From NCBI GenBank assembly GCA_009760855.2, contig WPIO01000063.1:2149001-2213000 (forward strand): 64,000 nt of DNA, written 5' to 3'. The notes under the pieces are model-generated. The model ran no database searches, was not told the DNA's origin, and was given only the letters and a program-made list of their open reading frames with translations. The translations under genes and the position numbers were made by a program. This document shows positions 52,029 through 62,904 of the stretch, one piece after another. Positions within the stretch are counted from its first letter, which is position 1, and every line of letters begins with the position of its first letter. This stretch comes from Cristatella mucedo (lineage: Eukaryota > Bryozoa > Phylactolaemata > Cristatellidae).

Positions 52029-52964
52029 TATTTATATTATCCTGCTTCCCGCACGTGGGGTTGATCGATGTCGGCTGGCCTGTCAATCCTATTGTCGCGG
52101 CCAGTTTTTCAAGGGTAGGGCGACGCGGGCGCAAGGTCGCCGCCGCGGGTAGCCAGCCGACAGCGGTGGGACTGATGATCGGTGGCACTTCGAGCGATGG
52201 AAGCGAGTAGGCCCTCCACGATAGCGATTGAAGAAAAGGAAAGAGTCAACATCAGGAGAATTCGGTGGACCCCACCGAATACGGTCTTATAGCGCCCATG
52301 CTCGCATTTTGTGTTTTGCGCGTGTGCGCGCGCGGCGTGGTCCCAGCATAGGGATTTACCGATGCGAATTAGAAGTAGTTCGGTGTAGTGTGTGCGTATG
52401 CTATTCCTGCCTTCACATTGGAAGCGGAGCCCTAGCTCTCCAGTCTAGGGTCGAGGCTCCGGTTCGGGCTCTTCGTCTTATTCGGGTCGTCCTCCACAAT
52501 AGACGTAGCTAGCCTAAGTGCGGGAACGTATTACCCCCGCAAGAGTGCTCGTGCTGTTGACAGCGTGTGGAGTGTGGAGATAAAGCTGAGCTAGACGCGC
52601 AGCGACTTGTGCGCTTGCGAATAAAGCTCTGTAAAATCCTCAATTTGTGTGTCTCGCTTTCCAATTCACGCCGCGGACTCACGACCCCTTTAGTAACGCC
52701 AAGTCGGTCAGCGCCAGAAGCGCTCGTTCAGCGGCGGCCTGCTTATTGAGCGTAGGCGCGCACCGAACTGCTTTAGGCGGTAGGTTACGCCCCTTGGTAA
52801 GCGGCAGGTTAAGCATACTCTGCCGAACCTTCGGCGTTACAGTTCTAAGCTGTCGCATAGCATTCTAAGCAACGATTTGGTACGACGCTCAGAAATACAG
52901 CGACCCAGTCTTCCTAAACGATTCAATTTTGGCCGCTACCCGAAGTAGTTGATCAAAGCCTGGA
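52029..52964. other. GC-rich unassigned stretch
   Basis: Contains an inverted pair (tgtcggctggc at 52068, gccagccgaca at 52153) and an aataaagctctg at about 52620. It could be part of an LTR, but no matching second copy is present. Confidence 0.3.
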
Positions 52965-53300
52965 TCTCCTTCCCGACCTGCGTCAGAACATCCCCTGACC
53001 TGACCACATTTAAAAGGAACCTAAAAACACACCTATTTAGGACAGCATTTAGTGGGTCCCTGTGATTCGTCCTTGATGTGCTTATGCGTGCTGACACTGT
53101 GCCTGCTGCCACTAACCACATTTGCATACTGACCCTGTGCATGTCACCCCTAACCATATTATTCATTTCGTCTGTTTTTCAAGCATGATTTTACTTACCA
53201 TTCAATGGCATTTCAATTTACAGCAAATGTAAAGCGCCTAGAGAGAGATTAAGTTCTCTGAGGGCGCTTTATCAAGTGAATTATTATTATTATTATAAGT
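52965..53300 (+). mobile_element. 5'-truncated L2-A LINE, plus
   Basis: Starts in the last codons of the RT ORF (tccttcccgacctgcgtcag), then the complete 3' UTR and a (TTA)n tail at 53281-53297. Confidence 0.9.
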
Positions 53301-54347
53301 TATACTTTTAGGTCTGCTGTACAGCGACAGCGGACTAATCCGGCGGAAGCCGCTGAGGCGAAAACAGCGAGCCAACTTACAGCAGCTTGCAGGACAACGT
53401 GCTGGCTGTGCAGCCCGGTTCCGCAATAAACGGCGTCTGCTTGAGCCGTCTTGATCTGTGCATGACTGGCCGCACAGACATAACATATACAAACAATTAC
53501 GTCCTACATATAAAGTTGCAAAAGGGCTGCTTGTTCTTTTCATCTGTCGATTTGAGCTATGCCAACTTTTTTAAAGACTCCCAAATGGCTTCCACCCAAG
53601 ACAACCATGAAGTCGGATCGGTGTGGTTTGCCTCACCCTAAGAACTTGTCAGTAGGTGAGACACTAAATGGACACGGCGAGATCGACAGCGTCATTACAC
53701 TTATTATACTATAAGGATCCCAACAGCTAAATCTGACAGAGGTGGCCCGGTTTAGTCAGCTTAGGGAGCGGAACTCGGACCTTCCTTTCAGTTAAGGGTT
53801 TAAGATTTACCTTCATATTGGCTTTAATTTTGACAGTCAGGAAGCAGCTACGAGTTTCAAATCGTAACAGTCGTTAGCGCAGCAACCAACGTGGGAATGG
53901 TTCCATCCACACACCGGTCCTTTGGACATTACAAAACTGCTGCCGCAATCTGATATGGTTCTGCTGTAGGATTTCGTGAAACTATACCCTTTATAAATAA
54001 GATTGAAGTCTCCTTTTAATATTTCTCTGGCGTGCATATTTCCTTTGATCGCCGGCTGCGAGCTCTATTTCGTGTGCGAAGAAACTGAAAGTTGTCAGTA
54101 GTTCTTCTGTCACTTTGCGAAAAGTGCTGCAGCGAATGCGAGGTCGATAGCGTGGCAAAGCACGTAAGGAACACGAATTTTGTGGGAAAATCTGCAACGC
54201 GGCTGGAGCAGGTTTCCCAAATAAAGTTCATAAGAAAACAGAAGTTGTGAGAGGGGTAAAGATGCTCGCATTGCCAGATAAAAGACGAAGTCTAACCATC
54301 AAGATTGAGGATTGGCTTATCTTGTATATGGGAGACAAGCAAGGTTG
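53301..54347. other. Unassigned intergenic stretch
   Basis: No coding exon or repeat recognised. Confidence 0.35.
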
Positions 54348-54480
54348 CCGCACTGGTTTGGCCCAATGGTTAAAGTACCCGCCCGACCAAGGTCTGGCCG
54401 AGGTCGTGGCACATGTGAAGCACCTGAATAGAGATTACTTTCTCTTGGGGCGCTGTTAAAATGAATTATATAAATAATTA
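54348..54480 (+). mobile_element. SINE-B copy, plus, complete
   Basis: Head 'tttggcccaatggttaaagt', arm accaaggtctggccgaggtc, then tail 'gtgaagcacctgaatagaga', ttactttctcttggggcgct and an AT-rich end. The tail parallels that of L2-A (gtaaagcgcctagaaagaga, ttaagttctctgagggcgct). Confidence 0.88.
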
Positions 54481-55493
54481 TATAAGGTAAATGACTTGCT
54501 TTGCACACTAACAATCCAACTTTCAGCTTATCCATATTTGAACAGGCGATATGGTTGGAGGTTCTTCGAAGCTTAATGTCAAAGTGCTTAAAGACAGACC
54601 GATCTTGTATGTTAATGGATAAAGACACAAGGAACGCAAGATTATTAGATTCTAAAGTAAAAAAACACACATTTCTAAGATGAGATCTCTGGATCGAGTC
54701 ATGACTATCATTGTCTTTTATTATCATAAATTCAACTTTCCATATCACGAATGGCGCCTATAGCGTTTGCACATATATCACGTGGAAGAGAAGAGATTCT
54801 GACCATCGCACCAGCACACACAGCACAGAGCATGTATGTCCAAGCAGCATGAGCGGCAGATTTGAGGCTCAGTAATGAGTCCTGCACTTGTAGCCGGTGC
54901 ATGTAGCCATTGCTTCGACAAGCACGTCAGCCTGCCGGTAGCCGTACAAAAATAGTGCCATCGCTAGAAATCACAGCACTTGCCAAAGGTGTGTGTTTAC
55001 GTCGGTCACACAGTTTTCAGAGAACCAGCCGTTCGACCGAGTTATGACAAAGGCTCCAGTAAGGTAGTCTCAAATAAAAATACAGAAAATGTAAGCGTAT
55101 CAATGAAATTGACATTTGCACGACTCCAGTTGGTTAATGAATACAACTGGATTCGACCGTATGCAGACAGGTTTCGGCTCTGCATATTGCCAATAGCGTC
55201 TTTCTTGAAGTTTTCCTATTTATGAGCATAGCAAGGCTAGACCATCAGCAGGAATGTATTTAAATACCAGTAAAAGGGCATGGTGACATACATTGAACAA
55301 CTCTGCTCATATGTATCACTATGGAAGCTGGTGGTTCCTTGTCTTAATCCTTACGACCGCCTGCTAACCCTAGCGACACGTTCGCATATCATACTACTGT
55401 AATTATGTGACAAGCACAAGAGAGTACATGCTATTAAGAGTCAGAAGACAAAAGTGAGTCGACATTCCTAGGAATACGTTGCGTCCCCTTTTC
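54481..55493. other. Unassigned intergenic stretch
   Basis: An 81-codon plus-strand frame at 54980-55225 has no similarity that I know. This is the 3' flank of the candidate exon at 55494. Confidence 0.35.
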
Positions 55494-55611
55494 CTAGTCT
55501 GCCGATGCCACGATGCGTGAAATAACGTCGCCCATCAACTGAAGAGCTCGGTGGGAGATCGGATACGATGCAGGAAGCTTTTCAGTCATAGTGGGAGTTC
55601 GCATATAGTAC
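55494..55611 (-). CDS. Candidate last exon of an unrecognised host gene
   Basis: Minus strand: acceptor ctcgtttcag, then one base and 38 codons ending in TAG: YYMRTPTMTEKLPASYPISH, continuing to DVISRIVASAD. It enters in phase 2. The peptide has normal protein composition, unlike the repeat-derived frames around it. I do not recognise the family. Earlier exons should lie between 55612 and 60280, a stretch largely filled by repeats, and none was found. Confidence 0.4.
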
Positions 55612-56009
55612 CTGAAACGAGAATGCATGACGTGGCTTTTCAAGCGTACTGAAGGAACCCGATAGACTATTAGGACAGCAAGGCATCGCCGTAATCAGTC
55701 ATAGTTGATCGCCTCATATCAAGAGACTCCAACACCGATGGTGAAGTGAAGCAAAAGGTCCGAGGCTGATGGTCCAGCAGCAGCAGCAGCCTCGTGTGTG
55801 CAGCCATACGAAGCAGCAGAAGAAGAAGAGTGCTAGCAGCAACCGTCAAGCAGCCCAAGGACTCGAACCCACGACCTGGATCGTGAAGTGAGCGTACTAT
55901 GTCAAAATTATGATCATACTCTCCAGTTCAGTAATGCCGTGAGTGAAAGTAGTGTCGGAGTAAAGACTCAGTAATAAAGTCAAGCATGATCTAAGCAAAA
56001 TCATTACAT

Positions 56010-57270
56010 AACACTTATGATAATTTATTTCGCATCATCAGAGAACCAAATCTCGTTCTAAGCACATCAGATATGCCTGAAAAGAAGCATATTAACTTTC
56101 TAGTAATAATAACAGGCAAAATGGCATCATGCACATACACATCAAGAACAGTTAATATGGACGTTATAGATATTCGGTGCATGGCAACTGAAGGTGCAGT
56201 CTCCAAAGATAATAAAAATACATCTGTAAGCATCCTCAGAGAACCGAGTCTCTTTCTAGGCACTATACAGGTGATGTATAGAAAGCATTGCCAAATGATT
56301 AGTGGTAACATCGGCAAGCAGCACGCATAGTGTAAGCATGCATTTACACACGAAGAGTTAATCACAAAGACCCACTAACGCTGCGATAAATAGGTGTGTT
56401 ATAAGCTTCTTTTTAAATGTCAAGTCAGGGGCGTTGTGACGTTCACCGGGAGTGAGTTCTAGGCCTTGAGAGCACACGAACTACAGGCACGTTCTCTACA
56501 GGTTTTGAGGTTCGTATGAGGTATCCCAGGAGGTTAGGTGCTCGCTCTTTACGGCCTAGGTCGCGGGCTCGAATCCTGCAGTTGGTGATCCTTTATTTCC
56601 AACTGCAAGCAGAGGTGATTGGCGATAAGGTTCTTACACTGCTACACAAATAATGCAGCTAAATCAGCTTAGGTTTTTTAAACGATTCTAGTCACAACAA
56701 CAGGTTGAACAGTTCTTGGCCCGGTGGAAGAATAGTTCTGATAGGTAGGCTGGAGCCAGAGAATGAAGGGACCTAAAGGTAAGCGACAGAATCTTGAAGT
56801 CGATATGCTGCTTGATTGGGAGCCAGTGCAGGTCAGCAAAAAGTGGTGTGACGCGACAACTACAACGCTCACGACAGAAATGCCTACGGTACAGTTTTGC
56901 ACCGATTGTGAGCGCCTGATAGCACAGGCCGGTAGACCAGCAAGCAGTGAGTTACAGAAGTCGACACAGGATCTCACAAATGCATGACCCAGTTTATATG
57001 TAGCATACCTGTCTAAGCATGCCCCTGACTTTTTGCAGTTCTATGCAGCTGACAGAAAGCAGACTTGACTGTGAAGCTGATTTAATCGTCTAACGAAAGG
57101 TCACTTTGGAACAGAATATCTAGATTTCGTGCAGATTCAACAGATTATATTCTGGCACAGCCCAATAAGCCTTAGGCTTTCCAATTGCTGAATCAGACTT
57201 GGTTTGCCCATAAATAGTAAGTTAGTTTTGTCCTCATTCAATTTAAGAAAGCTTGCTGCCATATGAGAGA
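56010..57270 (-). mobile_element. Decayed L2-A LINE copies, minus, with a SINE-A insertion
   Basis: Two tail-proximal fragments begin at 56030 and 56230. The second continues through the C-terminal RT region (minus text: [16 protein letters not shown]-like) to about 57250. A plus-strand SINE-A interrupts it at 56519-56672. Confidence 0.75.
56519..56672 (+). mobile_element. SINE-A copy, short-head form, plus, in L2-A
   Basis: Reads 'aggtatcccaggaggttagg' as A-box region, gggctcgaatcctgcag as B box, 'gatcctttatttccaactgc' body and tail 'aatgcagctaaatcagctta'. Confidence 0.82.
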
Positions 57271-57289
57271 CTGGTTAGCATTTATCTCT

Positions 57290-57555
57290 ATCTGCAACTC
57301 ATTTGGTAAATCCCCGTGACTCGTCCTATGTGTGCTTGTGCGTGCTGACACTGTGCATGCTGCTACTGGCCACACTTGCGTGCTGACCCTGGGTGTGTCG
57401 CCCCTGACCGTGTTGTTCATGTTGTTTATCAAGCATGATACCACTCACTATTCAATCACGTTTTCCTTTGCAGCAAATGTAAAGTGCCTAGAAAGAGATT
57501 GAGTTCTCTGAGGGCGCTTTATCAAGTGTATTGTTATTATTATTATTATTATTAA
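57290..57555 (+). mobile_element. L2-A LINE 3' UTR, plus
   Basis: Complete 3' UTR with 'gtaaagtgcctagaaagaga' and a (TTA)n tail at 57531-57555. Confidence 0.9.
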
Positions 57556-57800
57556 CTCTACAAAGCCACAAAGACTAAGCAGGTGTTACACTCATGAGGT
57601 CAATCAAAGCCTAAGCAGCATTCACTCTAAGCCTAAGCGGCTTTTCGTATGCTAATGGTAGCCAAGATATTAATTTCACACAACAGGGGAACTGCATAAA
57701 CCATAGCTGAGTTAAGAGGCAGTCAAAGAAGTGAGTATTGGTAGTTGCAGCACAAGAAGGCAAGAAATAATGTTCCAGAGTTGCCAGCAGGACAGAAGTC
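57556..57800 (-). mobile_element. L2-B LINE 3' end, minus, decayed
   Basis: 'aactctacaaagccacaaag', a duplicated 'agcctaagcggc' block and 'gtatgctaatggtagccaag' match the reverse L2-B terminus. Confidence 0.65.
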
Positions 57801-57892
57801 ATTGCCTAAGAATTGCGAAAGTGAGCTCCACAGTAATGAATATTGAAGCTAAAAGGACAGAGCCAGAGGACGGGTGGTATTAGGAGAAACTT

Positions 57893-58430
57893 AATATAAT
57901 AATAATAATAATATAATACTAATTCACTTGATAAAGCGCCCTCAGAGAACTTAATCTCTCTCTAGGTGCTTTACATTTGCTGTAAAGTGAAATGCCATTG
58001 AATGGTAAGTAAAATCATGCTTGAAAAAAACAAACGAAATGAATAATATGGTTAGGGGTGACATGCACAGGGTCAGCATGCAAATGTGGTTAGTGGCAGC
58101 ATGCACAGTGTCAGCACGCATAAGCACATCAAGGACGAATCACAGGGACCCACTAAATGCTGTCCTAAATAGGTGTGTTTTTAGGTTCCTTTTAAATGTG
58201 GTCAGGTCAGGGGATGTTCTGACGCAGGTCGGGAGGGAGTTCCAGGCTTTGGGAGCATATGAACTAAATGCACGGTCTCCAAAGGATTTAAGGTTTGTAT
58301 GAGGTATTTCTAGACTGTTGGATTCCGAAAAGCGGGTGGTATGATGCTTAGCCTGATGGGGTAGTATATCTGACAGATAGGCTGGAGCGATAGAATGAAG
58401 GGACCTAAAAGTGAGCGACAAAACCCAATA
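57893..58430 (-). mobile_element. L2-A LINE copy, minus, well preserved
   Basis: Reverse (TTA)n tail, full 3' UTR and an open C-terminal RT end (minus: SLHSIAPAYLSDILPHQ and NSLPTCVRTSPDLTTFK). Confidence 0.9.
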
Positions 58431-58640
58431 TATGCTTTCACATCAGAAAAGTAAAGCGGAGCAAGAGAATGAAGGAATCTAAAAGTGATAAGACCTTGAT
58501 GCATATGCACTGCTTGAATCAGGAGCTGGTGCAGATTGGAAGGAAGAGATGTAATGAGGCAGGTGCTATGTTCACGACAGGCAGACCTAGAAGCCGAGTT
58601 TTGCCTCATCTACGAATGCCATATACAATCATCGTGTATA
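58431..58640 (-). mobile_element. More diverged L2-A segment adjoining the previous copy
   Basis: The order of blocks ('gagaatgaaggaatctaaaa', 'ctggtgcagattggaaggaa') matches L2-A, but with heavy divergence. It may belong to the same insertion or to an older element. Confidence 0.45.
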
Positions 58641-58821
58641 GCAAAACCTATCCGACCTAAGTCAGAAATAATTCCTCATCAGTGTGTTCAATCAGAGCCA
58701 AACTCGCGCAAATTTCACTTTGATACGTGAAGTGTTGGCCGAGTTATAGATTTTACAAATACACAGCACTTCTGAAAATGAAGCTTTTCAAAAGTCACAA
58801 GCATGGATCTCAACAAGCTTA

Positions 58822-58996
58822 ACGCATGAGCCGTGATGGCACGCTAGGTAAGGCGGTTGCTTTTCACGACTTCGGTCCCGATGTCGTGGGTTCGAATCCT
58901 GCGGTGGGTGATTCTGTATCGTCACTGCTAGAGGTGGTGACAGCCGTTAAGGCTCTTCTGTCGTTATAGAAAAGGGCTGTTAAATCAGCTAGTATT
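58822..58996 (+). mobile_element. SINE-A copy, long-hairpin head, complete, plus
   Basis: A box tggcacgctagg at 58836-58847 and perfect B box ggttcgaatcc at 58889-58899, 41 bp apart. The extra length is the hairpin 'cacgacttcggtcccgatgt'. Body and tail 'gggctgttaaatcagctagt' follow. Confidence 0.92.
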
Positions 58997-60279
58997 TATT
59001 TACCTCAATCTACCAAGATTCAATGAGTTGGGATACAAGTTGCGTATGATGCAGAGATCGGTAATTTGCTATTTGCAGATATGCTGCTTCCGGTTTACAT
59101 CTGGGTTAGATATGGTTTGCGGAATCCTTTTTTCTATTATGGGAGAAGCCGTCAGAACTTCTGCTCACACCTCTAACACGTTTTTCTTTTGAAAGGTACT
59201 TGAACTAAATTTTGATTGTCGGACCAATGATATACAAGTATTTTCTGAATATTCCCCCTTAAAGACAAAGTGGCTCTTCTATATTGAGCAGACTTAGTGA
59301 CAGCACACTGCTAGCTAACAGGACAGAAAAGGAAAACCGATAAAGTGATCCTGAAGAGTCATACACAGAAGGAGAACAATGAGATACGCTGAACTCTAAA
59401 TTTAACTTTTCTAGATGTCTCAGCACAGCTGCCGAAGGTAGCTACTGTTTAAGCTGCACACCGTGCAAGTCTGAAGTACGTCGAAACGTTGGAGAACTCT
59501 TGCCAGACGCCTATTGCTACGACTTTCCCCATCCTTATCAGTTTCTTCATATCAGAACATGAAGAGGAACATCCTGTTCAATGGTCACCCAGGACCCTTG
59601 TATAGCTGTCCTGCAGCAGCACCACAGTTCATAATAATCACAGAGCTACAGTCAAAGGTCTGGGGTAGGTTAGCCACTGCTCTACAACTCCGGACACCGA
59701 CAAGTCACGAGTCACGAGTTTTCCTGCCTGCGCTTCGATGCGACACCTTGCAAAGTGCTGGCTGCACTGCGTAAATGCAACTGTCACTCGGTATATGCAT
59801 TTACATCGATATAAAGTGGTATACACGCAGTAGTACACGTGGTATATGTTTAGTATATGCAGTAAATTCGGCACTGAAGTTAGTCAGTCGTTCGACTAAC
59901 TCGGTAAATGCATTTACATCGATATAGCATACGGGACTGAAGTTAGGCAATCGTGGCTGCAGAGTAATATACCTTAGACTTGAATGTCCGCGAGTAGATC
60001 AGCAATAGCTACTGAAAGAACCCAGCAGCAGCGCGCGGTGACGAGCTGAATTCAATGGCTAGTCGCAGACCTGCACTCGCAGCTGGGACCGGTAAATCTG
60101 CTGACAAGGTCTAGCGAGCAAATGCCAACGATGAAGGCCAGACCGGCTCCACAGCCACGAATGGATATAGGGGTTACGGTGACAAAACAGAAATACAGAC
60201 ACCGTCACAGCACATCGGCAGAGCACTACGGCAGGCACGAGTTGGCCATTGCCACCGCGGAGCCTAACATGGCGTCAGC
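58997..60279. other. Unassigned stretch with a local repeat
   Basis: 'ctcggtatatgcatttacat' at 59788 recurs as 'ctcggtaaatgcatttacat' at 59900. The second copy follows the inverted repeat gttagtcag / cgactaac. No gene seen. It is the 3' flank of the gene ending at 60280. Confidence 0.45.
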
Positions 60280-60849
60280 TCACTTGAACTCTTCCCGGTA
60301 GCGATTTCTCACGTGAGCAGCAAACGGCTTGCTGTGAGTGATTAGTGTCTGCAGAACGGTAAACTGCTGGAAGACGAGAACAGCCTCGAGTGGCGACAGC
60401 CCAATCCCCCGAGACGGCTGCATCAGACCGAGCGCCTGGTGAACGAGCTTCTCAGTGAAGTATCTCTGCAAATTCGCGAACGATTGCCGCATGTTGCCCG
60501 AGCTAACCGGCAAGTAATAAATATGCCCGGCTGCTCACAGGACAGACAGTGATGGCAGCCTCAGCCTCGTGGAAGCTTTGCGGGGGATGAAAATGCTGCA
60601 TGAACGGCTCGGTTAGTTTCCATGCAATCGTGGAAACCAATCCAATCTCAAATAGATGCTGGTTTGACGGCGATGACAGCTGACTCGCAAAAATGACATG
60701 CCACATAGTAGCTATGGCTAAATTTGAACTGTGATGCAGCGTTCCTACGAACGTGTAGTTTGCTCGATAGTGGCTAGCATCGGCTGCACTCGAAGCAAGA
60801 GCAGACACTCCTGAACAGACTTCACAGCTGGGATCAGTGTAGTGCTCAG
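60280..60849 (-). CDS. C-terminal exons of an unrecognised host protein
   Basis: Two minus-strand exons, 60849-60539 and 60465-60280, joined across a 73-nt intron (gtgagc to tttgcag) in phase 0, encode 164 residues to a TGA. The text looks like a mostly helical globular protein: NYTFVGTLHHSSNLAIATMW, then HLFEIGLVSTIAWKLTEPFM, QALGLMQPSRGIGLSPLEAV and HVRNRYREEFK. The frame is lost if the intron is retained. The first acceptor (ctccttag) has a 110-bp (CT)n tract as its pyrimidine stretch. Upstream exons are not established; a strong minus donor (gtgagt) near 62318, after FQAAALLLLELCVSKVAFWG, is one candidate. I cannot name the family. Confidence 0.5.
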
Positions 60850-60852
60850 CTA

Positions 60853-60855
<3 letters not shown>

Positions 60856-60948
<93 letters not shown>

Positions 60949-60966
60949 GAGACAGAGAGAGAGAGA
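60856..60966. repeat. (GA)n microsatellite
   Basis: About 110 bp of GA with three cagaga interruptions at its right end. On the minus strand it is a (CT)n immediately before the splice acceptor described above. Confidence 0.95.
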
Positions 60967-61014
60967 GCTGGCTAAACGCCAGACCAACAGCTATTTCCAT
61001 TTAAAACGTTTCTA

Positions 61015-61195
61015 GCTTTTGAAAGTGGGAGCAGCCAGGCTTCCTGAAACTTGACGATGATAAGACCGGCCAAATAGTTATGGGCAAACCTAATATCAGT
61101 CAGCAGCTGGAAGACCTTAGCATCAAGATTGATTCATCTAGGATAACTCTCACGACTTCTGCCCGTAATCTGAGCTTACTATTCCAAAAAACTTG
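61015..61195 (+). mobile_element. L2-A LINE RT fragment, plus
   Basis: The translation still shows KLDDDKTGQIVMGKPNISQQ and later ARNLSLLFQ, matching NDDKTNLLVMGKP and ARNLGVIFQ of the copy at 49350-49490. Both ends are cut. Confidence 0.7.
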
Positions 61196-62074
61196 TTATT
61201 AGATTTTCTTACACCCTTACATTTTCTTCCCTGTTAACCATCACTAATTTGGTTAGCAGCACAATGCTGCATATGTGCAAGGCTCATTTTTGTACCGTGC
61301 TAGGCCGCAAAACCGGAGTATTTCAACCGGAGTATTATTGTCTTGACCACACAGCAAAGTTTTAAGGGAACAAAAGCTATTTTCTATTTATTTTAGACAT
61401 GAGGGATTAAGATAACATACTTTGTATCCAAGGGCGAAAATTGAAATATGTTACCCTGTGTTATTATTAAGATTAATCAATCTGATCTAGTTAAAGACTG
61501 GCTGTCTCAGTCTACATAGTCCGACACACTGCCTGCCCCGATCAGCAATCTCACGATTGAGAGATCGGTCTTCCATTTATTGTACCAATAAAAAAAAGAA
61601 GCTTTCTATGCTAACAAGTTTGGTGCTCGAAACCCTTGCCGGTTTTCATGAAAACGGGCCGACAAACTCCCAGAGGTTGTTTACAAAATCTAGTTGGTGC
61701 AGACTGAAATTGCGACAGAAAATTCGGTATGGATACAGAAAGAAAAGGAAACCCGGAGTGCAGTGCAAAGAAAAGCACAACTGCACAAGATGCCTCCATG
61801 CTTCATTCTTCATTCGCACCTTTACAGCATTTACACGCTCCCTTAGTGCTCGAGTGGGGAATAACAGTCCGATATTCTCCACATCTGCTGCTTGCTAATC
61901 CCTAAATTTGCTGCTCAATTAAATTCGTTGTCTTTCAACGGCACGAGGTTTCTAGTTTTTCATACAAGCACCAACTGGACTAGGCCTCAGCTATCTTTTG
62001 CTAAACCGCAGCATCACAGAGACTCAACACCACATATCCATGGTATGACAAAGCGTTAGTGAGTTGTTGCGCAT
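61196..62074. other. Unassigned stretch
   Basis: A minus-strand frame at 61882-61646 (ENIGLLFPTRALRERVNAVK before gtgcga) could be an exon of the gene ending at 60280. Its phase (0) does not match the phase 1 needed by 60849, so it stays unproven. Confidence 0.3.
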
Positions 62075-62142
62075 CTGGACAAAGGCTAATTTCTCTCAGG
62101 GTGCTCTAATAACGACGTATTGTTATTATTCTTATTATTAGT
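62075..62142 (+). mobile_element. L2-A LINE tail remnant, plus
   Basis: 'aaaggctaatttctctcagg', gtgctctaataacg and an irregular TTA tail. Confidence 0.5.
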
Positions 62143-62904
62143 CTCCTATCAGATGCAGCATCGTCATTAGGGACATTGAATCTGATTCTGGTTACGTCCC
62201 AGAGGCTCCGCGATAACTACGATAACCGCACTGGCAAAGCTGACAAGCAAAGCCAAATCTTATTGCCCTTCAGACAGAGAGAAAATCAGACTACTAAGAG
62301 GACTAGCAGCTACTCACTCACGTACAGCCCCAAAAGGCAACCTTCGATACGCATAGCTCGAGCAGCAACAAAGCAGCAGCTTGAAATCCATATGCAGCAC
62401 AAACCTCACTGCCACATCTCTTCATTCAGTGAATTGCAGAGGTTTTAAAAACGGAATCACGTAAAATACCGCTATCAAATGCTGCATTACATACATTCAA
62501 ACAATCAGCAGTCATATACAAATTCCACTCCTATCATGTCGAGATAAGATTCAACACCAGGTACATTATTAGAAAGATAAGTGTACCACAACATGCGGAT
62601 CAACTGAGAGCAGTGTCAGGGAGCAACCAGTTTGTAGCAACGATGAGATAATAAAATCCGCAAAGACGTTATCCATAACATGTCGTGAACGCCCAATCGC
62701 CGAGCTTGTTAGCTGACTAGACCGGATTGCTGATTCCCTGATAGGCACTTGAAGATACAACCGACTAATGTAGCTGCAAACCTAAGAGGCCTGAAACGCA
62801 TTGTCCGGGAATTTTCAATCTGCCTGTAAGTACAAAGTTACGATCGTGTTGTACTTCTTTGTTGCTCTCTCATCTTCACTATAGCAGCTATAGGAAAACT
62901 AATG
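62143..62904. other. Unassigned stretch
   Basis: Holds the candidate minus-strand donor near 62318 noted above. No other feature is recognised. Confidence 0.3.

Noticed and set aside
58822-58900. Free-standing tRNA gene
   Set aside because: A and B boxes are excellent, but the acceptor stem does not pair, an extra hairpin is present, and the unit continues into the SINE-A body and tail.
60717-60849. Alternative frame with helical text (LSTTLIPAVKSVQECLLLLR)
   Set aside because: It would need an intron of about 35 bp with a weak donor. The continuous frame from 60849 to 60539 explains the region better.
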